Source: Acetobacteraceae bacterium (GTDB lineage: Bacteria; Pseudomonadota; Alphaproteobacteria; Acetobacterales; Acetobacteraceae). Taken from it: DNA of 5,731 nt. Positions 1-5,731 of the stretch are shown here, in pieces; the stretch's first letter is position 1, and each line of letters opens with the position of its first letter. A model generated the notes under the pieces. That model was not told where the DNA came from, did no database searches, and saw nothing but the letters and a program-made list of their open reading frames with translations. The stretch spans positions 1 to 5,731 of the forward strand of contig DAICYU010000298.1 of assembly GCA_027311485.1 (NCBI GenBank). Direction: 5' to 3'. The position numbers and the translations under genes were made by a program.

Positions 1-2
1 CG

Positions 3-77
3 ACGAACTTCAGGGGCAGGACACCAGGTCCGATCCACGTCCTGTATCCCGATCAACGCACGAAGGGCACCCTATGA
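3..77 (+). CDS. Possible C-terminal end of an upstream gene (partial)
   Basis: The frame starting at base 3 stays open for 24 codons and stops at TGA 75-77. That stop overlaps the ATG at 74 in the ATGA arrangement that is also seen further down at 3141-3144. By my hand count about 17 of 24 third positions are G or C in this frame, against about 13 of 24 in each of the other two forward frames, which favours it as the coding one. The readable tail ends in ...HVLYPDQRTKGTL. I recognise no family in it and the 5' part lies outside the window. Twenty-four open codons can occur by chance in GC-rich DNA, so this is a tentative call resting on the overlap and the codon bias. Confidence 0.35.
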   Translation, partial: TNFRGRTPGPIHVLYPDQRTKGTL

Positions 78-1306
78 CCATGACCACCGACGTCGCCATC
101 ATTGGCGCGGGTCCCTATGGACTGTCACTCGCGGCGCATCTGACCGCCCGCAATGTCGATGTCCGTGTCCTCGGCTCGCCCATGCAATTCTGGCGCACCA
201 GCATGCCGGAAGGCATGGTGCTGAAATCCGAGGGCTTCGCGTCAAACCTATGGCATCCCGACGGCAAGCTGACGCTGAAGGACTACTGCCTGGAACGTGG
301 CCTGCGATACCAGGACTCCGGGATGCCGATCCCGCTGCAGACGTTCTGTGACTATGGGGTGGCGTTCCAGCGCCGTTTCGTCCCGATGCTGGATGAGCGG
401 CCGGTGTCGCTGCTGCAGCGGGACGGCCATGATTTCGTCCTTCGCCTGGCGGATGGTGCGTGCGTGCAGGCCGCGCGTGTGGTCATCGCGACCGGGATCG
501 GCAGCTTCCGGTTCACACCCGCCGAACTCGATCCGATCGCGGGCGCCCTGTGCTCGCACAGCACGCAGCATCGGCATCTGGACCAGTTCGTCGGCAAGGA
601 TGTGCTGGTGGTCGGTGGTGGCGCGTCGGGCGTGGAGATGGCAGCGCTGATGAGCGCCAGCGGGGCGCGTGTCACGGTCGCCACGCGGCAGGATCGCATC
701 GCGTTCTGTGGACCGCCCAGCCGCCGCAGCCTGCTGGAGCGGATTCAGGCGCCGGAAAGCGGCCTGGGCACGGGATGGCGCTCCCTTGCCTGCGTCATGG
801 CGCCGATGGTGTTCTACCGGATGCCGCGTGATTTTCGTCATCTGGTGGTGCGGAAGCATCTCGGCCCCGCGCCCGGCTGGACGTCACGGGCGGAGGTGGA
901 GCGGAACGTCGCCGTCCTTCCCGGCGCGCGTTTGCAGCAGTCAGGCATCAGGGACGGCCGAGCCTGCGTCGAATTCGCACTGCGCGATGGAACGCAAAGG
1001 ACGGTGGAAGCAGACCATGTGATCGCCGCGACCGGTTTCAGGGTGGACATGCACCGGTTGGCGTTCATCAGCCCGCCCATCATGCGCCAAGTGGACCTGG
1101 CCGATGAGACACCGGTGCTGTCGCCTTACTTTGAAACCTCGGTTCCAGGCCTGTTTACCATCGGTGTCACGGCGGCGAACAGCTTCGGGCCGCTACTTCG
1201 TTTCGCATACGGCGCGGGATTCGCATCACGACGTCTGTCACGGCATCTCATCCAGGCAGCGATACGGTCGGTCGTGCCGGCCGACCGGGAGCGGATAGCA
1301 GCCTGA
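74..1306 (+). CDS. FAD/NAD(P)-binding oxidoreductase, FMO/SidA-like flavoprotein
   Basis: This 410-residue protein has the two-dinucleotide-domain layout of flavin monooxygenase-like and lysine/ornithine N-monooxygenase-like enzymes. An FAD Rossmann motif GAGPYG lies at residues 11-16. A second Rossmann motif GGGASG, for NAD(P)H, lies at 181-186 and is preceded by FVGKD (172-176). An ATG-type motif ATGF lies at 319-322. The C-terminal flavin-contacting part has LFTIG at 360-364 followed by NSFGPLLRF at 369-377. FW at 39-40 and MVLKS at 48-52 are typical of this group. A CSHS segment (160-163) sits where FMOs carry their HS-containing fingerprint, but that fingerprint is imperfect. The likely role is NAD(P)H-dependent oxidation or reduction of an unknown small molecule in the cytoplasm; no signal peptide or membrane segment is visible. 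The start at 74 puts the FAD motif at the very N-terminus as expected, with a weak GAAGGG site at 62-67. The frame is open back to base 2 but has no start codon there. A second ATG at 80 is an alternative start. The substrate cannot be inferred. Confidence 0.85.
   Translation: MTMTTDVAIIGAGPYGLSLAAHLTARNVDVRVLGSPMQFWRTSMPEGMVLKSEGFASNLWHPDGKLTLKDYCLERGLRYQDSGMPIPLQTFCDYGVAFQRRFVPMLDERPVSLLQRDGHDFVLRLADGACVQAARVVIATGIGSFRFTPAELDPIAGALCSHSTQHRHLDQFVGKDVLVVGGGASGVEMAALMSASGARVTVATRQDRIAFCGPPSRRSLLERIQAPESGLGTGWRSLACVMAPMVFYRMPRDFRHLVVRKHLGPAPGWTSRAEVERNVAVLPGARLQQSGIRDGRACVEFALRDGTQRTVEADHVIAATGFRVDMHRLAFISPPIMRQVDLADETPVLSPYFETSVPGLFTIGVTAANSFGPLLRFAYGAGFASRRLSRHLIQAAIRSVVPADRERIAA
1265..1287 (+). 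other. GC-rich hairpin near the 3' end of the flavoprotein gene
   Basis: CGGTCGG (1265-1271) is complementary to CCGACCG (1281-1287), giving a 7-bp GC-rich stem with a 9-base loop just inside the end of the coding region, 17 bases before the stop codon. No T tract follows, so this is not a standard intrinsic terminator. It could protect the 3' end of the message or may simply reflect base composition. Confidence 0.25.
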
Positions 1307-1335
1307 AGCATGCCTGAAGGGCGCCGGGCCGGTTG

Positions 1336-1349
1336 TTGATCGAGGTCAA
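1336..1349 (+). promoter_or_regulatory. FNR/FixK-type binding site
   Basis: The sequence TTGAT-CGAG-GTCAA matches the Crp/Fnr-family anaerobiosis box TTGAT-N4-ATCAA at 9 of 10 positions, and fully matches the relaxed TTGA-N6-TCAA form used by alphaproteobacterial FnrL/FixK regulators. It lies in the gap between two plus-strand genes, 146 bases before the start at 1495. If the regulator binds at the usual class II position (centre at -41.5), transcription would begin near 1384. A weak -10-like GATTGT at 1373-1378 sits about where it should. Oxygen-dependent control makes sense for a downstream oxygen-labile NifJ enzyme. The motif is seen directly; the regulation is inferred. Confidence 0.6.
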
Positions 1350-1394
1350 TGCCACCGGCATGGCAGGGCGCGGATTGTCGCGCACCGAACGCCG

Positions 1395-1438
1395 CAGCGG
1401 GCGGACAAGATCCCCGGGAAGCGCCGCCCCGCCCGCTG
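1395..1438 (+). repeat. Inverted repeat, 10-bp arms, in the leader of the GltD-like/nifJ unit
   Basis: CAGCGGGCGG at 1395-1404 is perfectly complementary to CCGCCCGCTG at 1429-1438, with 24 bases between the arms. A G-T pair (1394/1439) and a C-G pair (1393/1440) extend the stem outward. The loop contains a small CCCGGG palindrome (1413-1418). No T run follows, so it is not a classical terminator. If transcription starts near 1384, this would be a stable stem-loop in the untranslated leader; otherwise it could help end transcription from the upstream gene. Confidence 0.45.
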
Positions 1439-1444
1439 TGTTGC

Positions 1445-1464
1445 CGGCAGCGACATCGCTGCCG
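1445..1464 (+). promoter_or_regulatory. 20-bp near-perfect palindrome upstream of the GltD-like gene
   Basis: CGGCAGCGA (1445-1453) and TCGCTGCCG (1456-1464) are perfect 9-bp inverted arms around a 2-base CA centre. As DNA this looks like a dimer-type operator. As RNA it would fold into an 8-bp stem with an ACAT loop, ending 30 bases before the start codon and 16 bases before the ribosome binding site. It begins 6 bases after the larger inverted repeat. No regulator family is recognisable from the half-site. Confidence 0.45.
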
Positions 1465-1480
1465 CGACTGATGCGGTGCG

Positions 1481-1492
1481 GGAGGAGGAGAG
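1481..1492 (+). promoter_or_regulatory. Strong ribosome binding site that fixes the start at 1495
   Basis: The purine stretch GGAGGAGGAGAG is an excellent Shine-Dalgarno match immediately upstream of the ATG at 1495. It argues against starting at the in-frame TTG at 1333, which would add 54 arginine-, serine- and proline-rich residues unlike any domain of the family and would place both inverted repeats inside coding sequence. Confidence 0.85.
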
Positions 1493-1494
1493 CC

Positions 1495-3144
1495 ATGGCG
1501 CGTCGTCCCCATGACATGACGCCACTTGCGGATCTGACTCACGAGAAGGGCACCGGGCCGGTGCGAACGCGGCGCCCCGTCTATGTCGATCTGACGCCAC
1601 CGTGCAATCACGCTTGCCCGGCGGGCGAGAATATTCAGGCCTGGCTCGATCTGGCGCAGGCCGGGCACTATCGCCAGGCGTGGGATGTCCTGATGCGGGA
1701 TAACCCGCTGCCGGCGGTGCATGGCCGCGTCTGCTATCATCCATGCGAAAGTCATTGCAATCGGAACGAGCTGGACGCTGCCGTCAGCATTCACGCCGTT
1801 GAACGTTTCCTGGGGGACCTCGCGGCTCATGAGGGCTGGATGCCTGAACTCACGGCAGCGCCGACGGGGAAGCGCATTCTGGTCGTCGGGGCCGGCCCCA
1901 GCGGCCTGTCCGCCGCCTATCATCTCACCCGGTTCGGCCATGCCGTCGAAATCCATGAGGCCGGTCCGGTCGCGGGCGGCATGCTGCATTTCGGCATCCC
2001 CGCCTATCGTCTGCCGCGCGCCGACCTGATGCGGGAGGTTGCGCGCATCGAGGCGATGGGCGTGCGCATCGTGCTGAACCACAAGGTGACGGACCTGCTG
2101 GCTGAAAAGCAGGCCGGCGGCTTCGATGCCGTGTTCGTGGCGATTGGCGCCCATGTCTCGCATCGTGTCGATATCCCGGCGCGGGATGCAGCGCGCGTGC
2201 TGGATGCGGTCAGCCTGCTGCGGCAGGCCGGCGCGGGTGAAAAGCCATGCCTGGGACGGCGGGTGGTTATTTACGGCGGCGGCAATACCGCGATGGATGC
2301 AGCCCGCACCGCCAAGCGCCTGGGTGCCGAGGATGCGCTGATCGTGTACCGGCGCGACCGCGCCCATATGCCGGCGCATGAATTCGAGGCCGACGAGGCG
2401 CTGGCCGAGGGCGTGCGCTTCCAGTGGCTGACAACGATCAAGGACGTCACCGGTTCGTCGTTGACGGTGGAGACGATGGAACTCGGCCCGGACGGCGTTC
2501 CTCACCCGACTGGCCGCGTTGAGACGCTGGAGGCGGATGCGGTCGTGCTGGCGCTGGGGCAGGATACCGATAGCGGCTTTCTGCGCGCGGTGCCCGGGAT
2601 CGGGTTCACGCCATCCGGCACGGTCATCGTCAGCCCGGATATGATGACCGGTGCCCTGGGTATTTTCGCCGGCGGCGACATGGTGCCTAGCGAACGCACC
2701 GTCACCGTCGCGGTGGGCCATGGCAAGCTCGCCGCTCGGCATATCGATGCGTGGCTGCGTGGCGCGGTGTATAGCCCGTCGCCGGCGCCGCCGGTGGTCG
2801 ATTATGCCATGCTGCACTTGCCGGTGTTCAGCGACGCCGATCCGACGCCGCAGCGGGCGCTGCCCGCCGACACCCGCGCGGCCGGGTTTGCGGAAGTTGT
2901 CGCCGGCCTGAACCAGGTGGAGGCGCGGCGCGAGGCGCAGCGGTGCCTGAGCTGCGGCACCTGCTTCGAATGCGACAACTGCTTCGCGGCCTGCCCCGAG
3001 GCGGCGATCATCAAGCTCGGACCCGGCAAACGCTATCGGTACGACTATGCCAAGTGCACCGGCTGCGCCGTGTGCTTCGAGCAGTGCCCATGCCACGCGA
3101 TCGACATGGTCCCGGAACCGGTGGATGGGGGGACGCAATCATGA
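1495..3144 (+). CDS. GltD-type NAD(P)H oxidoreductase with C-terminal 2[4Fe-4S] ferredoxin domain
   Basis: This 549-residue protein resembles the small subunit of glutamate synthase (GltD) and related NADPH-flavin electron-transfer proteins. It begins with an iron-sulfur segment containing Cys37 and Cys41 (CNHACPAG) and Cys80, Cys84 and Cys88 (CYHPCESHC). The FAD Rossmann motif GAGPSG follows at 132-137. The NADPH motif GGGNTA is at 261-266, with YRR at 285-287 and the usual MPA shortly after. The flavin-contacting GGD is at 393-395. The C-terminus is a ferredoxin-like domain: Cys490, 493, 496 and 500 pair with Cys521, 524, 527 and 531 as two [4Fe-4S] sites, and Cys484, 487 and 533 are extra. 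No partner resembling the glutamate synthase large subunit is present, so a role in glutamate synthesis is unlikely. The stop overlaps the nifJ start by four bases (ATGA), so it probably exchanges electrons between NifJ and NADP(H). This partnership is inferred from context and domains. The start was chosen from the ribosome binding site at 1481-1492. Confidence 0.88.
   Translation: MARRPHDMTPLADLTHEKGTGPVRTRRPVYVDLTPPCNHACPAGENIQAWLDLAQAGHYRQAWDVLMRDNPLPAVHGRVCYHPCESHCNRNELDAAVSIHAVERFLGDLAAHEGWMPELTAAPTGKRILVVGAGPSGLSAAYHLTRFGHAVEIHEAGPVAGGMLHFGIPAYRLPRADLMREVARIEAMGVRIVLNHKVTDLLAEKQAGGFDAVFVAIGAHVSHRVDIPARDAARVLDAVSLLRQAGAGEKPCLGRRVVIYGGGNTAMDAARTAKRLGAEDALIVYRRDRAHMPAHEFEADEALAEGVRFQWLTTIKDVTGSSLTVETMELGPDGVPHPTGRVETLEADAVVLALGQDTDSGFLRAVPGIGFTPSGTVIVSPDMMTGALGIFAGGDMVPSERTVTVAVGHGKLAARHIDAWLRGAVYSPSPAPPVVDYAMLHLPVFSDADPTPQRALPADTRAAGFAEVVAGLNQVEARREAQRCLSCGTCFECDNCFAACPEAAIIKLGPGKRYRYDYAKCTGCAVCFEQCPCHAIDMVPEPVDGGTQS
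3141..3144 (+). promoter_or_regulatory. ATGA start/stop overlap (translational coupling)
   Basis: The ATG of nifJ (3141-3143) overlaps the TGA of the preceding gene (3142-3144). A G-rich GGGGGGA at about 3127-3133 can serve as a Shine-Dalgarno site. The overlap implies a single message and coupled, roughly matched synthesis of the two proteins. Confidence 0.85.
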
Positions 3145-5731
3145 ACCAGCCAACCATGACCATGGACGGCAACACCGCCGTCGCGCATGTCGCCTACCGG
3201 GTGAATGAGGTGGTGGCGATCTATCCCATCACGCCGTCCTCGACGATGGCGGAACTGGCGGATGAATGGGCGGCCGCCGGCCTGCCGAACATCTGGGGCA
3301 ACGTGCCGGTGGTGCAGGAGATGCAAAGCGAAGGCGGTGCCGCCGGCGCGGTGCATGGCGCGCTGCAGTCCGGTGCGCTGACGACGACCTTCACGGCGTC
3401 GCAGGGCCTGATGCTGATGCTGCCGAACATGTTCAAGATCGCCGGGGAATTGACCGCGACCGTGTTCCACGTCGCCGCCCGCGCCATCGGCACGCAGGCG
3501 CTGTCGATCTTCGGCGACCATTCGGACGTCATGGCGGTGCGAACGACCGGGTTTGCCCTGCTGTCCTCGGCTTCGGTGCAGGAGGCACACGACGCGGCCC
3601 TGATCGCGCAGGCCGCGACGCTGGCCAGCCGGGTGCCGTTCCTGCATTTCTTCGACGGCTTTCGCACGTCGCATGAGCTGAATACCCTGGTGCTGCTGAC
3701 CGATGCGCAGATCCGGGCGATGATCGACGACGACCTGGTGCGCGCCCACCGCGCTCGCGCCCTGGACCCCGAGCATCCATTCATTCGTGGCACGGCCCAC
3801 AACCCGGACACGTTCTTCCAGGCGCGGGAGACGGTCAATCCGTTCTACGCCCGTACCGCCGGCATCGTGCAGGCGGCGATGGACCGCTTCGCCGCAATGA
3901 CCGGACGAGCCTATCGCCTGTTCGAGTACTACGGTGCGGCGGATGCCGAACGGGTGATCGTGCTGATGGGCTCGGGCGTGGAAACCGCGCGGGAAACGGC
4001 TGCCGAACTGCAGGGGCGCGGTGAGAAGGTCGGCGTGTTGCAGGTCCGCTTGTACCGCCCGTTCGCGGCCGCGGCCTTCCTCGCGGCGCTGCCGGAGACC
4101 GTCCGCACGGTGGCGGTGCTGGAACAGACGAAGGAGCCGGGTGCAACGGGGGAGCCGCTGTATCTGGATGTGGTGACGACGCTGGCCACCGCCGTCGCGC
4201 GCGGTGGGCGCCGGCACATGCCGCTGGTCGTCGGTGGCCGCTATGGACTGTCGTCGAAGGATTTCAGCCCGGCGATGGCCAAGGCCGCGTTCGATGAACT
4301 GGCCAAACCCGAACCGAAGAACAGCTTTACAATCGGGATCAACGACGACGTCAGCCACTCCAGCCTGGATGTCGATGAGAGCTTCAGCATCGACGCGCCG
4401 GACATCGTGCAGGCGGTGTTCTATGGCCTGGGCGCCGACGGCACGGTGGGCGCCAACAAGAACAGCGTGAAGATCATTGCCGAAGATGCTGGATTCTATG
4501 CTCAGGGTTACTTTGTCTATGACTCGCATAAGTCGGGCGCGCAGACTGTATCGCATCTGCGCTTCGGCCCGCGCCCGATCCATGCCCCCTACCTGATCCA
4601 GCACGCCGGTTTCGTGGCCTGCCACCAGTTCCAGTTCGTCGAACGGATCGACGTGCTGCGGCTTGCCGCACCCGGCGCGACCTTCCTGCTGAACAGCCCC
4701 TATGGCCCGGATGAAGTCTGGGACCATCTGCCGCGGTCGATGCAACAGCGCATGATCGATCTGAAGCTCCGGTTCTTCGTGATCGATGCGTCCGGCGTGG
4801 CGCAGGAAGCGGATTTGCGCGGCCGCACCAACACGGTGCTGCAAACCTGCTTCTTCGCCATCTCCGGCGTGCTGCCACGCGATCAGGCGATCGAGCAGAT
4901 CAAGCAATCGATTCGCAAGACCTATGGCCGCCGCGGTGAAGCCGTGGTGCAGCGGAACTTCCGGGCGGTGGACAGCACACTCGCACGCCTGTTCGAGGTC
5001 ACGGTGCCGGCCGAAGCCACGTCCCGCTTTGAACGCGCGCCGCTGGTTCCCGCGGATGCCCCCGCGTTCGTCCGCCAGGTCACCGCGGCGATGATGCAGG
5101 GGCTGGGCGACCGGATCCCGGTCAGTCAGATGCCGGTGGATGGTACCTTTCCCTCCGGCACGGCGGCCTGGGAAAAGCGGAATATCGCCGAACAAGTGCC
5201 GGTCTGGGAGCCGGGTCTTTGTGTCCAGTGCGGTCAATGCGGCTTTGTCTGCCCGCATTCGGTGATCCGCGCCAAATATTATGATGCCGAGCGGCTGAAG
5301 GATGCACCGGAGGGCTTCAAATCCGCGCCGATCAACGTGCGCGGCTTCCCGGATGTGCGGTTCACCCTGCAATCCTGGATCGAGGACTGCACCGGCTGTG
5401 CCCTGTGCATCGAAGCGTGCCCGGCGGTCAGTCCGGCGGACCCGACGCTCAAGGCGATCAACCTGCGCGACAAGGCGCCGCTGCTGGACGCCGAGAAGCG
5501 CAACCTGGCCTTTTTCCAGTCCTTGCCGGTGAACGATCGGGCCCGCGTGGATTTCGCCAATGTGCGCGGCGTGCAGTTCCTGGAACCGCTGTTCGAGTTC
5601 TCGGGCGCCTGCGGCGGCTGCGGCGAGACGCCATACCTGAAACTGCTGTCGCAGCTGTTCGGCGACCGGGCGATGATCGCAAACGCGACCGGCTGTTCAT
5701 CGATCTACGGTGGCAACCTGCCGGTGACGCC
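3141..5731 (+). CDS. nifJ: Pyruvate:ferredoxin (flavodoxin) oxidoreductase, NifJ type, 3'-truncated by the window
   Basis: This enzyme converts pyruvate, CoA and oxidised ferredoxin/flavodoxin to acetyl-CoA, CO2 and reduced carrier in the cytoplasm. The window holds 863 complete codons of a family usually near 1,170-1,200 residues. YPITPSS (28-34) puts Thr31, Glu64 and Arg114 at the same numbers as the active-site residues of the Desulfovibrio africanus enzyme. Domain II shows GSGVE (277-281) and EQTKEPG (328-334). The CoA-binding domain III shows GTVGANKNS (434-442) and YDSHKSG (460-466). The ferredoxin domain has Cys694, 697, 700 and 704 and Cys750, 753, 756 and 760, enough for two [4Fe-4S] clusters. 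Cys824, Cys827 and Cys852 correspond to three ligands of the cluster next to thiamine diphosphate, with the same 3- and 25-residue spacings as in D. africanus. The fourth ligand and most of the diphosphate-binding domain lie beyond the window. There is no frameshift or missing key residue in the visible part. No nif genes are visible, so a tie to nitrogen fixation is not shown. Confidence 0.96.
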   Translation, partial: MNQPTMTMDGNTAVAHVAYRVNEVVAIYPITPSSTMAELADEWAAAGLPNIWGNVPVVQEMQSEGGAAGAVHGALQSGALTTTFTASQGLMLMLPNMFKIAGELTATVFHVAARAIGTQALSIFGDHSDVMAVRTTGFALLSSASVQEAHDAALIAQAATLASRVPFLHFFDGFRTSHELNTLVLLTDAQIRAMIDDDLVRAHRARALDPEHPFIRGTAHNPDTFFQARETVNPFYARTAGIVQAAMDRFAAMTGRAYRLFEYYGAADAERVIVLMGSGVETARETAAELQGRGEKVGVLQVRLYRPFAAAAFLAALPETVRTVAVLEQTKEPGATGEPLYLDVVTTLATAVARGGRRHMPLVVGGRYGLSSKDFSPAMAKAAFDELAKPEPKNSFTIGINDDVSHSSLDVDESFSIDAPDIVQAVFYGLGADGTVGANKNSVKIIAEDAGFYAQGYFVYDSHKSGAQTVSHLRFGPRPIHAPYLIQHAGFVACHQFQFVERIDVLRLAAPGATFLLNSPYGPDEVWDHLPRSMQQRMIDLKLRFFVIDASGVAQEADLRGRTNTVLQTCFFAISGVLPRDQAIEQIKQSIRKTYGRRGEAVVQRNFRAVDSTLARLFEVTVPAEATSRFERAPLVPADAPAFVRQVTAAMMQGLGDRIPVSQMPVDGTFPSGTAAWEKRNIAEQVPVWEPGLCVQCGQCGFVCPHSVIRAKYYDAERLKDAPEGFKSAPINVRGFPDVRFTLQSWIEDCTGCALCIEACPAVSPADPTLKAINLRDKAPLLDAEKRNLAFFQSLPVNDRARVDFANVRGVQFLEPLFEFSGACGGCGETPYLKLLSQLFGDRAMIANATGCSSIYGGNLPVT

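Noticed and set aside
43..56. A second FNR-like site, TGTAT-CCCG-ATCAA.
   Set aside because: It matches only 8 of 10 positions, one half is poor, and a class II start site would fall inside the flavoprotein gene.
1301..1319. Direct repeat GCCTGAAG (1301-1308 and 1312-1319) around the flavoprotein stop codon.
   Set aside because: It is eight bases in two copies only, with no inverted partner or mobile-element context, so chance or a small slippage event is enough to explain it.
1333..1494. A 54-residue N-terminal extension of the GltD-like protein from TTG at 1333.
   Set aside because: There is no convincing ribosome binding site before 1333, the composition is low-quality, and GGAGGAGGAGAG stands directly before the ATG at 1495.
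1307..1494. NifA upstream activating sequence (TGT-N10-ACA) or sigma-54 promoter, as expected for a nif-regulated nifJ.
   Set aside because: I found no TGT-N10-ACA. The TGGC at 1361-1364 has no correctly spaced TTGC element: its nearest TTG starts 14 bases later instead of 11.
1126..3138. A 670-codon open frame on the minus strand.
   Set aside because: It runs antisense across the end of the flavoprotein, the regulatory gap and the GltD-like gene, with Arg/His-rich composition and no recognisable motif.
3045..5372. A 775-codon open frame on the minus strand.
   Set aside because: It lies antisense to the clear NifJ coding sequence, is rich in Arg, His, Gly and Ala, and shows no domain. Such frames are common opposite GC-rich genes with strong third-position bias.
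1..5731. CRISPR arrays, tRNA or rRNA genes, insertion sequences, attachment sites.
   Set aside because: No regularly spaced repeats, tRNA-like folds, transposase motifs or terminal inverted repeats were seen; nearly all of the window is covered by three plus-strand genes.

Overview
The window is GC-rich bacterial DNA (by eye well above 60% G+C, with strong G/C preference at third codon positions). It is densely coded on the plus strand. Its proteins look alphaproteobacterial, perhaps from the Rhodospirillales/Acetobacteraceae side. That placement is an impression from protein style and base composition, not a search result.

Layout: (1) Bases 1-73 may hold the last codons of an upstream gene whose stop overlaps the next start as ATGA. 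(2) 74-1306 encodes a 410-residue flavin- and NAD(P)H-binding oxidoreductase of the FMO/SidA-like type, substrate unknown. (3) 1307-1494 is a 188-base gap. It carries a near-perfect FNR/FixK-type box (TTGAT-N4-GTCAA at 1336-1349), then a long inverted repeat (1395-1438), a 20-bp palindrome (1445-1464) and a strong ribosome binding site. (4) 1495-3144 encodes a 549-residue GltD-type NAD(P)H:acceptor oxidoreductase with iron-sulfur cysteines at its N-terminus and a two-cluster ferredoxin domain at its C-terminus. (5) 3141 to the window end encodes the first 863 residues of a NifJ-type pyruvate:ferredoxin/flavodoxin oxidoreductase, cut off before the end of its thiamine-diphosphate domain.

The last two genes overlap by four bases and form one translationally coupled unit. 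The natural reading is a two-protein pyruvate:NADP system. NifJ oxidatively decarboxylates pyruvate to acetyl-CoA and CO2, and its low-potential electrons pass through the ferredoxin clusters to the GltD-like partner and NAD(P)+, or in reverse. The FNR-like box fits an oxygen-controlled promoter for this oxygen-sensitive enzyme: a class II arrangement (box centre at -41.5) would place the transcript start near 1384, so both inverted repeats would lie in the transcribed leader. The flavoprotein at 74-1306 is separated by this regulatory gap and is probably in a different transcription unit.
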